Position numbers and translations under genes: made by a program. Positions 55,700-64,000 of a stretch of 64,000 nt of DNA are shown here, piece by piece. The notes under the pieces were generated by a model. The model searched no databases. It was not told where the DNA came from and saw nothing but the letters and a program-made list of their open reading frames with translations. The DNA lies in the NCBI GenBank assembly GCA_963971575.1, contig OZ020623.1:15254980-15318979 (forward strand), written 5' to 3'. Source of the DNA: Liopterus haemorrhoidalis. Lineage: Eukaryota > Arthropoda > Insecta > Coleoptera > Dytiscidae. The first letter of the stretch is position 1; each line of letters opens with the position of its first letter.

Positions 55700-55781
<82 letters not shown>

Positions 55782-56615
55782 TCGGTAAAAATTGTAGCCA
55801 AAAGGCTAAACCTAGAGAGTTGAAATTTGGCATGCTTATACAACTCTTTGACCCGCACATAGGAAAAATACTAAAACATCTAAAAAACATACCCCCCTAA
55901 AAATATAAACAAATATGTGCTCATCGAAAACAAAAATATTTTTTTTAAATTCTGAGTAGGGTATCAAATGAAAGCCCTTAGTACGTGGATTAACGATCAA
56001 ATTTTTATTTTTGCAAAATAAATTATTTTGATGCGATTTTTGCCAAAAATGTGCAAAAAATTTTTTGTCCCACACCCTGTAGCCCAGATGGTTTAAACTA
56101 AAAATCTAAAAAAATTCTAAGTAATGTATATTGGTGTGAACCGAAATAGTACAACAGGAATTTTTGATCAGATTATGTTTTTGGAAAATAACGCATTTTT
56201 TGTGGTTTTTGGTTCACAAAGTACAAAAGTTATACCAATGTAAGACACTCGTATGGCGTGCGATGGCGACATGCGTTAGAGCACTCTTAAACTGGCTGGA
56301 AAACGAAGGGTTTCGAGTTCGAGTACGGAGTTAATTTTATTTTTTCTGTTTTTTTTTTTGCATTTTTATTATGTTGAAATTATTTTGTCAAAATTCTAGT
56401 TATATTTTGACAAATGTTGTATTTAATTTTTAAGAGCGTAAATTTAATAACCACTCTTATTATATGATTAACAGACGATAAATTATTTTAAAAATATCGT
56501 TCATTTTGCCGTGATTACTACAAAGTAAAATTTGTCCTACACACTCAGCATACCGCCTTCACTTATTATATACCTGCGAAACCCTGAAATGTGTGAATAT
56601 TCACACTTCACATCA
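55653..56615 (+). repeat. TCTG composite element, copy E
   Basis: AGGGTTTTGCAGGTATGACC, the longest microsatellite (about 20 TCTG units, 55701-55781), the standard body, and a third tRNA-like segment at 56243-56330. The right end has GTGTGAATATTCACAC (perfect palindrome) and CTTCACATCAA. Confidence 0.9.
56243..56330 (+). ncRNA. Third type of tRNA-like segment (copy E)
   Basis: TATGGCGTGCGATGGCGACA and a degenerate B box GAGTTCGAGTAC. It does not align with the other two types except in general layout. Confidence 0.45.
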
Positions 56616-57835
56616 ATTTTTTGAATAATTCAATAACATTTCAAAGTGCTGCCATCTATAATTCTCCTTAATTCAACCTGCTTTAAAAATCAAGTAATTA
56701 CAGGAAAGTGGATTTGTAATTTCTGAGATATTCTTCTTCCTCCAGGTAAGTATAGGGGTGAGCGGGGAGAATGGAAGGCATAATCAAATAAGGGTAAGGA
56801 AAATCGTTAATTGCAATTGAAATTGTGATACCTTCCGATAGAGGGATCCAATTAGTCCACGATACTTTAACATAAAGACAAACAAACGAGAACGTACTTT
56901 TATAAAAAATACAGACATTTTAATTATTTCAAATGTTGTCATTATAAATAAATTTCAAAATACTAATTGGAATATTCAAAGAATACCATTTAAGGCATTG
57001 CACTTCAGGCTTAGCACAAGGTAGCACGTAATACCTGAATACCTGACAGTGTGAATACACAATACCGCATTTCAAACCCTGGAAATGAGCGGCAGCGGCT
57101 AATACACTACGCCGTGCGTCTTCAATTTTCGTAAGAAACCAAGCAAGCTTCCTAAAGATTTTAAAAAACACCTTTATCCCAAAAAGGAATGTTAAAACTT
57201 AACAAACACATAAGATAAAAATGGTTCTAAAAGTTACCTCTAATGTAGATTTACCCCTTTAGGGGTTGATAAAGGCTAAATCCTGAAATACCTTTTTAAA
57301 CATATGGGTAACCTTTGTAAGCAAAATCCAAATCGATATTTCATCCTACCTAAAAGGTATTGAGGAACTACATTTTACCCATTTCACCCTCTTGAAGATT
57401 GAATTTCGCAAAATACCTTCTTTGCAGGTCACGTCTTACGTCAGGTCTTACGTCATGGAGGAAATATACACAGCAAAAAATTCATGTGTAAAGTTCATTC
57501 TAGTTTAAAAATTTAGTGTTAAAATTTGTATTTAAAAAAAGTAAAAAGTTCACTATTTTTAATCAAATTTCCGTATAAATCTTCATTTATTGATTGAGTG
57601 TTATTTTTATGAAATATTACTTTTAAACACAAAAAATGACACAAAATGAGTTTTATTCCGAATTATTTATTCATTAACTTTTTAAGATGAGAAAACGATT
57701 CATTTTAACTCAGTGCCTCAGTAACCTCAGTAACCTTTATAATGTTAAAACTAAAAATGATTTGAGACGTTAAATTTAAAAAAAATTATTATATAATATA
57801 TTTATATTATAATTACTTATATAATATAAAAATAA
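56616..57835. other. Intergenic, old repeat fragments
   Basis: CCCCTTTAGGGGTTG at 57254 belongs to a class of AT-rich insect repeats with that palindrome. A GC-richer patch at 56990-57140 has an open minus-strand frame without recognisable domains. Two copies of the string CTTACGTCA(G/T) at 57435-57455. Confidence 0.35.
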
Positions 57836-57955
57836 GCACACGAAAAAACGCACACGGATTAATACGCACACGAAAAAAAGCGCACATGATAAAATACATA
57901 CACGGAAAAAAGCGCACACGGGAAAATACGCACGGAAAAAAGCGTACTTACACTA
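57836..57955. repeat. Minisatellite of CGCACACGGAAAAA units
   Basis: Seven imperfect units of 15-18 bp in about 120 bp, alternating CGCACACG and A-runs. Confidence 0.85.
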
Positions 57956-58149
57956 TATCTCAAATCAGTTTGAAATAGATCGTGAGTAACTATTACACAG
58001 TAAAATTTAATTGTTTGCCCGCTTTAATATATTGCGTTCACTTTTGTGAAGTCAAACCAGATCTGGTTATTTCGGTTACTCTTATAATGTAGTACTGACT
58101 TTTAAATGTAAATTTGTCATATCAAAATATTCCTTACGCTGTAAAACCT

Positions 58150-58260
58150 ACTTCAGATTTGTTGGTTATTTATTTAATTTATTTATTTAGTTATTTATTT
58201 TACAGCACATAGCCATTATTAACAATAATATAAAACAAAACAAGAAAAGAAAAAAAAAAT
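58150..58260 (-). mobile_element. Probable LINE tail (TAAA repeat)
   Basis: ATTTATTTAATTTATTTATT then GTTATTTATTTTACAGC resembles the tail of the LINE at 47535 on the minus strand. Only the tail is visible. Confidence 0.35.
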
Positions 58261-58284
58261 AAAACATTAATAAACAAATCATTA

Positions 58285-58820
58285 TATAGTCGGATTGCTG
58301 ATAAGTGAGTGTTCGTTGCTACAAGTATCGATATTCAATACTATATGCTTTCTCTGTCTATATCATTATAATTATTTGCATATCCATAGTAACGTATAGT
58401 GACGCAAGTTGACAACTAACCTTCAAAATTATTTTAATAAAAAACAAAGCATTAGAAAGAAATAGCATGGTTCGTAGATATCTTTACTAATTAGAGCGCG
58501 AAAATAAATTTACAGCAGTACTCAAACAAACAAAATTATTAATTTTAAGGTTATAATTATAAATAAGAAAAAATGTATACTCATACGTAAATTTTGGATT
58601 ATAATTTGTTGTTTATTCCAGCAGATTTAAAATTAAAGTTTGTGAATTTAATAATTGGCCGCAAGCCATATTTTAATTAATATTTATTACCAGACACTGA
58701 CAGTTAAGACAAATAACAAAAAACATTTTTAAAATCGCTGAAAAATGGTAACTAGATTATTATATGAATGCACTACTTAATACATACATGTAACAGTCAC
58801 CTATCAGCAATCCGACTATA
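58285..58820. mobile_element. MITE with perfect 19-bp TIRs
   Basis: TATAGTCGGATTGCTGATA and its exact inverse bound 536 bp of AT-rich noncoding DNA, with TA at the borders, as in Tc1/mariner MITEs. Confidence 0.85.
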
Positions 58821-59815
58821 GGGATTTGCAGCTAAGCACCCTACCATCTGGTGAGCGTTTCATGAACTTGTGTACATCAGATAACATTTCGTTTTGTATG
58901 AGTATTTTAGATGTTTACAAGTAATGTCACTTCACAAAATCAGAAAATCCCAAACAATTATTTATTTTTTGTCGTTTTTTGATACACTTTTCGCTATTAT
59001 TTACTAGTAAATGTCAAGTGGTATCTGATTTAGAATGGTTTCAAAAAATCCGCGTGGCGCTACGATCTTAAAATTTTTCCCCTATAACTATGATATCATT
59101 TATCTTTATGACGTATGTCAAATGGAATGATATTTTAAGTGATTTTTTTTTACCATGTTTTAATCCCAACATGTCATACAATTTCAAATGTGCAAACTAT
59201 TGAATGTATCAATTTGTAATTTTTACCAAAATATTTTAAATATTTCCAACCAATTTTAAATTCACACAAATAAGTTTTCACCTAGTGACGCTGATATGAA
59301 TGACCAAACTCGGCCGGTAATTCTCGGTAAAAATTATAATTTTTACCAAGGCGAGTTTTACTCAATGCATTACATTTACATTTTTGAAAATTTAAGGTGT
59401 TAGATAATTTAAAACTTAATTTAATCGTAGAAATAAAAAATAATAAAGCATTGAAAAAAATAATAATAAAGAAAAGAGTCACATTTTTCTTTCATCAAAA
59501 TCAGATATTTTTTAAAATAATTATTTTTCTGCTACTAACAATTTTTTAATTTATATTATTTTTGTGCAAACATATCAATTGACAACTATTATTATTACGC
59601 ATTATATGTCAATATATACTTCGGTAAGCTTCGTAATATTTCGTTACATTTCGGAATCTCGCTTCAATTGTTTAAGATTTTAGACGACAGACATGCACAC
59701 GTACCCACGCAAGGACACACGTTGGCGTATTATGTTATAGATAGGTAACGAATTTCATAACATACCCTAAAAACCTGGTCAAAATCTGTTCTCCGATAAG
59801 TCTCTCAATAAGTAA
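58821..59815. other. Intergenic, nothing recognised
   Basis: AT-rich, no convincing open frame. Confidence 0.45.
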
Positions 59816-60213
59816 AGTCTGTTCCAAACGGTTAGGCGGAACTAGATTTTGCAATCTAGTTACTTTCATCGTTTAAATCATGCTTTTCGGCCGTTTTGTT
59901 TAAGCATTGTAAATCATACTTGCAACAAACATTTTTTGGTTAAGGTTAATATCATTTTAAAATGTCAGTTTCATTATATATTGTGTCATTCTTAATACAA
60001 ATATCCCATTTATTTATTTTTTTGTCATTAAAATACGTAAGAAAAATAATTTAATTTTGACATATGTCATTCGTTTCCATGGTTTCATTGTTGGAATTTT
60101 AAATTTTGACATTCCAACGTGAAAAATGAAATAACCCTAGCAAGGTCCCTTTTCGTGACAACCTAAAAGAACGAAATTCCCATTTAGTTCCGCCTAACCG
60201 TTTGAAACAGACT
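59816..60213. mobile_element. AGTCTGTT-family MITE, complete copy (398 bp)
   Basis: AGTCTGTTCCAAACGGTTAG and the inverse of the right end AGTCTGTTTCAAACGGTTAG, both followed by GCGGAACTA, with GTAA on each side. Confidence 0.85.
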
Positions 60214-60514
60214 GTAAAATTTTTTGAATAACGCTTACAATATTTTACACTGCAGTCAAAAGTACAAATGTATGTATTTTTGCAGTTCTGTTTCTTATCT
60301 TTCTAGAGATAACTTGTAGCAGTTTTCTTCTTATCGTTTGGTAGGGCATCTCTTCCAAAAAACTGCAGAAAAACCTTCCATGCTCGATGGTATTTTCCTT
60401 ATGACAATGCGTCAGATGTAATTCCTTTTAATAAATACGATAAAAAACGAGCCAGTTTTGTTTACTGATTTTAATTGAGGAAGAATTAAACTACTTAAGC
60501 CAAATTCAGAGCTA

Positions 60515-61640
60515 TAAATTAATGCACTGTGTGGAAATTTTAAATTCCTACATTTCTAATAGACTTTTTAGAATAAAACAAGAAGAGGCCTATTCAGAAC
60601 TGAAACAAATCCAAGCAGGAGTGCCACAAGGGAGTATCCTTGGACCTGTCCTGTATGTACTCTACACCAGTGATATTCCAAAAGTGAATCAGGTGAAATT
60701 AGCTACATTCGCGGATGATACAGCATTATTAGCAACAGAAAAAACAGATAAAATCTCCACAAAAAAAAAACAAACAGCTAGTGATAACATTTATGAATAG
60801 ACCAAAAAGTGGAAAATTAAATTAAATTAAATAAAATCCGTTCATATCAATTTTACAAATAAAAGACTGAGAAAATCTCAGCAATAACTATTAATGAAGC
60901 TATTATCCCATACGCAAAAACTGCAAAATATCTTGGTATGACACTGGATGCCAAATTGAAGTGGAAATAACATATTAAGAAGAAAGAGAAGGAGTTTAAA
61001 ATTAAAATCTCACAACACAGATGACTTATAGGTAAATATTCAAAACATTATATAACATAAATATCATTATATAACAAAATTTTGATATACAAACAAATTA
61101 TTAGACCAGCATGGCTGTATGGAATACAACTTTGGGGGTGTGCAAAAATTATAAATATACTTAAGATACAAACTGTCCAAAATAAGGTGCTACATGAAAT
61201 GGCTAGCGCTCCTTGGTTTGTCAGAAATGCCGACCTTCATCGAGATTTGGGTATATTAACTGTTGAAGAAGAAATTAAAAGGTTTGCAAAGAAGCACGAA
61301 GACAGGCTACACCTACATGAAAACGCAGAAGCTCTTCAGCTGCTAGACAACCAGAACATATGTCGAAGACTGAAGAGAACCAAGCCCTTTGAACTTGTTT
61401 ACTGGTTTGTGTAAAAGCAGAGCATTGTGCAAGTGTTAGTGTATATATTCCCTCAGGGATAACAAAGACAACTAAAAGACGTCATTGGACTGATCTTAGC
61501 TATATAACCTAGATTTAAGATTTAACAGATATAAACTAATGGTTGGTCTTACTTATGAGACCAGTTTTAGTGTTTATTAAATAATAATCACTAAAACTGG
61601 TCTCACACGGTGTTTATTAAATAATAAAAAAAAAAAAACT
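60515..61640 (+). mobile_element. Jockey-clade LINE, 5' truncated
   Basis: IQAGVPQGSILGPVLYVLYT and VKLATFADDTALLA (RT motifs with FADD) occur at 60600-60740. KTAKYLGMTLDAKLKW follows in another frame, then IIRPAWLYGIQLWGCAK and LHRDLGILTVEEEIKRFAKK at 61100-61300, all in Jockey order. Frame breaks near 60800 and 61020. The 3' end is a poly(A) run at 61626-61640. Confidence 0.9.
61557..61604. repeat. Perfect 16-bp hairpin in the LINE 3' UTR
   Basis: GAGACCAGTTTTAGTG, a 16-bp loop TTTATTAAATAATAAT, then the exact inverse. The loop sequence is repeated immediately downstream (61612), before the poly(A). Confidence 0.85.
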
Positions 61641-61649
61641 TTACATAAC

Positions 61650-62235
61650 CTAAAAAAATACTGTCACAGCAATTTCGGAAAATTTTCTGGAGTTGCGGTT
61701 TCTAATTTTATTATTTAAATTTAGAAAAAAATGTCGATCTCTCTGATGTGGGGTTCGTAAAAAGTCCATATGTAGACAGCCTAATTCTATTTCACCTAAT
61801 CTAAGAGCTAAAGTAATGTGACAGTAAAAAACTTCTAAATAATATCTTATTTAAAAGGATTAAGTCGTGGTACATGTTACCCTTTTTACTTTGGGTTTTT
61901 GATGAAAAAGGATTTAAACAGCTGCTTTAATTCCAGTTGAGTAAATAAATTCCTGGAAATTGTATGTTGTTTTCTCTTTAAGCTACACAAATGAACACTT
62001 ATTTATTTTCTGTTTAAATCTTTTTATTTTATAAATATATTACGCTTATTCTGAAAGCTGAAATAATGATAAAATAAAAGATTTACAAGACAACAGTAGT
62101 ATTTATTTTAACAGGTTTATAGTATAATTTAACTTTCAAAATAAATAAAAATGAATGAATTTTTCGAATTGTCATACTCTGCATTTTCGTAGGTAATATT
62201 TGTCATGAATGAATATCGGAACTAGGTCTATCGGA
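61650..62235. other. Intergenic, nothing recognised
   Basis: AT-rich sequence between the LINE and the small candidate gene. Confidence 0.45.
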
Positions 62236-62238
62236 GGT

Positions 62239-62246
62239 ATAAATAA
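62239..62246 (+). promoter_or_regulatory. Candidate TATA box
   Basis: TATAAATA preceded by a GC-richer base context (CGGAGG). The +30 position falls near 62269 and an Inr-like TCAACT is at 62283. Confidence 0.4.
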
Positions 62247-62373
62247 ATGGATGTCGTACGGAAATCGGGTAGAGGAACCTAGTCAACTCTTCTATAAGTT
62301 CTACTCAGCAAGGTGACTACCAAGCGAACGACTCCATATACCGATACATCCGGTGAACCAAGCAGCAGTCAGC

Positions 62374-62508
62374 ATGAGAGTGAGAGAATTCTTCTTCAGG
62401 CTACTCGTCTTTCTGATGGACACCCTCCACCTTAAAGATATGCCCAAGCTGATTCCGGTCAACACGGGGTGGACCGAAGACTTCCCCAACTCCCATGGTC
62501 AAATGTAG
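62374..62508 (+). CDS. Possible small single-exon gene, 44 aa
   Basis: An ORF beginning MRVREFFFRLLVFLMDTL and ending NSHGQM lies in an island (62275-62510) clearly richer in G and C than the flanking DNA, downstream of a TATA box and 40 bp upstream of AATAAA (62548). The N-terminal half is hydrophobic and basic (possible membrane helix or signal-like segment). The C-terminal half has PKLIPVNTGW and acidic residues. I do not recognise a family. Alternative frames in the same island are also partly open, so the reading frame is uncertain, and it could be noncoding or repeat-derived. Confidence 0.35.
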   Translation: MRVREFFFRLLVFLMDTLHLKDMPKLIPVNTGWTEDFPNSHGQM

Positions 62509-62547
62509 TTGTAACCTTAAAATAGCACTGTTATTTTGTAATTATTT

Positions 62548-62553
62548 AATAAA
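62548..62553 (+). terminator. Candidate polyadenylation signal
   Basis: AATAAA 40 bases after the stop of the small ORF. Confidence 0.4.
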
Positions 62554-62584
62554 TTGTATTTTTAAAATCAGGAGTTGAGGAATC

Positions 62585-62815
62585 CGGAAACTTAGCCCCC
62601 ACATTTCGCCCCCAACATTTCGCATCCACATTTCGCCCCACCACATTTCGCCCCCAACATTTCGCATCCACATTTCGCCCCACCACATTTCGCCCCTCCA
62701 CATTTCGCCCCCGGACATTTCGCCCTCTACACATTTCGCCCCCTACACATTGTGCCCCCTGGATATTTCGCCCCCAACACATTTTGCCCCCGCGGATATT
62801 TTGCCTCCGAGATAT
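62585..62815. repeat. CACATTTCGCCCC minisatellite
   Basis: About 14 imperfect units of 13-17 bp, with variants CATTTCGCATC and ACATTTTGCCCC. Confidence 0.92.
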
Positions 62816-62850
62816 ATTATAAGTAATTTAGCTGCACGTTCACTCTGACC

Positions 62851-63664
62851 TAGAGATGTGTCGTTCGCGAACGATTCGTTTCAAAAGAACGAATCGTTGC
62901 AGTGAATTGATACGACCGAATCTTTTAATAAGCAGCGAACGAATCTTCAGTACGCGAACTTACGGACCAATACTAGCGAGTGGCGTGTGAGACTCGATAT
63001 GGAACGGAACGGAACGAGGTTCGAGCACAGAGCTAATGGCTGTGTAGTGTGTAGTGTGGAACACACGTACATCTATGTGTATAGTTTGGTATGTACGCTC
63101 ATTCTTGATGGGCGAACTAAGAACATGGCACGAGCGAAAACTGAACGGCAGACTCGAGACACAGCGCAGTACAATGTGTATACGATACGTACTAGTACTA
63201 GGTATACTGATACGTTCACCGTTCGCGAACTACTAGCGACTGTCTATCGTTCACGGACGATGCATCAAAGCATTGGATACGCAAGCTAGTAACTCGAAGT
63301 TTGGGAAAAATTACTGTAACGCTCTTTAATGCGTTCTTTTTTGTGTTTCTCAGAGGTGGACAAATTAATTTAAATTAAAATTGATAAATAATAATTTTGA
63401 TAAAAATAACTAGTTTTAGAGTATTTTAGTATTTTGGATTCCCCCACTAAGAGCAACGAACGCACGAAAACTGCAGATGTATGTAGGTATACTGTTCTCA
63501 GCTCCCCGGACAGAACTATGCAATACCAAAGCCAAGTACAGCGTGACGTAGACAGTAAACACTAGATTTGTTGTACGCCAACGATTCGTTCCGAAAGAAC
63601 GAATCTTTTAGAGAGTACTGAATACTGAACGAATTTTTAAAAAGATTCGCATTTCCCACTTCTA
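62851..63664. mobile_element. hAT element with ACGATTCGTT motifs (814 bp)
   Basis: Ends TAGAGATGTGTCG and TTTCCCACTTCTA. Flanks CTCTGACC and CTCTTACC (7 of 8). AACGATTCGTT and AAAGAACGAATC recur near both ends. No coding region; the plus-strand frames at 62987-63289 are not gene-like. Confidence 0.75.
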
Positions 63665-63714
63665 CTCTTACCAACTGGAGTAGTGGCTACTTGACTGTCT
63701 GGAGAAGTGAACTG

Positions 63715-63945
63715 TGACAGGGAAATTTGGACTTGCACAGGGGTCAGCAACATTTACCCAACAAAAGCGAATAATTTCAACTTGTACAGTGATCAAGAGA
63801 ATTGAGATACTTGGACTTTTACAGAGGTCGTCAACCTGTTACTAATTTGAATTTGTACAATGGTTACCAACATTTCCTCTAAAAATTTGAAAAGTTTGAA
63901 CTTGTACAGTGTTTGCCAACATTTCAACCACCTCAAGTGCTACTG
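63715..63945. repeat. Degenerate tandem repeat, about 60-bp unit
   Basis: Four units of TTGGACTTGCACAGGGGTCA type: CTTGTACAGTG (or close) recurs near 63735, 63780, 63855 and 63900 with CCAACATTT about 15 bp on. Confidence 0.65.
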
Positions 63946-64000
63946 TTAACTTTAAATCTGAAAATATGAATATAAAAATGATATAACAAATAACAAGATA

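Noticed and set aside
56929..57171. 80-codon minus-strand frame in a GC-richer patch, considered as a neuroligin or other exon
   Set aside because: No convincing match to neuroligin or another family, and no paired splice sites were clear. Left as unassigned.
62301..62489. 62-codon minus-strand frame over the small candidate gene
   Set aside because: Antisense to the better supported plus-strand arrangement (TATA, ORF, AATAAA). No domain recognised.
62546..62782. Repetitive frame GRNVVGRNVDAKC
   Set aside because: Translation of the CACATTTCGCCCC minisatellite complement.
1..64000. CRISPR arrays, prokaryotic genes, or endogenous viral genes
   Set aside because: None seen. All tandem arrays lack regular unique spacers, and all RT motifs belong to LINE or Penelope elements.

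Overview
The window is nuclear DNA from an insect, most likely a beetle. The evidence is two gustatory-receptor (GR) genes with the classic three C-terminal phase-0 introns, one spliced exon of an insect-type neuroligin, and AT-rich DNA saturated with mariner/Tc1, hAT, PIF/Harbinger, Penelope and LINE debris. There are no prokaryotic operons, no CRISPR array and no recognisable viral gene. The beetle assignment is an inference from the look of the receptors and repeats.

Host genes are few. Gr-A (minus strand, 6423 down to 1780) and Gr-B (minus strand, 34152 down to 27536) are intact four-exon paralogues predicted to encode 426 and 420 residues. They share exon boundaries, phases and the GR signature TYLIILLQF. 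Both carry the same 28-residue tail after that motif. A single neuroligin exon lies at 52974-53147 (minus). A possible small single-exon gene (TATA box, 44-codon ORF, AATAAA) lies at 62239-62553 (plus). An open segment of unknown origin sits inside Gr-A intron 2.

Layout. 1-7300: tandem repeat, Gr-A with mariner, hAT and LINE debris in intron 2, then palindromes. 7.7-13 kb: LINE fragments, a 2.1-kb IS630/Tc1-like element with about 370-bp inverted ends, and a deleted mariner. 13-15.5 kb: two nonautonomous elements. 16.1-18.6 kb: a decayed Penelope-like element interrupted by a Tc1/mariner element. 18.7-27.2 kb: three nested hAT/Tc1 stacks. 27.5-34.2 kb: Gr-B, its introns packed with DNA-transposon and LINE remnants. 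34-45 kb: a 569-bp foldback element, paired hAT copies, Harbinger remains, a mariner, and an 1.18-kb foldback built from an AAATTACAC motif. 45-51.1 kb: a mariner split by three insertions, one of them itself interrupted. 52-56.6 kb: the neuroligin exon and three copies of the TCTG composite repeat. 56.6-64 kb: minisatellites, MITEs, a LINE, the small candidate gene and a hAT.

The most distinctive non-genic feature is a dispersed repeat of about 1-1.4 kb, called the TCTG composite element here, present at 20.1, 40.0, 45.1, 53.5 and 55.7 kb with divergent or partial relatives elsewhere. It starts AGGGTTTTGTAGGTATGACC, carries a (TCTG)n tract of variable length and ends in a small hairpin followed by CACTTCACATCA. 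Its interior holds a tRNA-like segment with a Pol III B box, and different copies carry different tRNA-like segments. One copy sits inside the long inverted end of a transposon whose unoccupied version is also in this window, which fixes its boundaries.

All coordinates and translations were read by eye. Family names rest on motif recognition, not on a database search.
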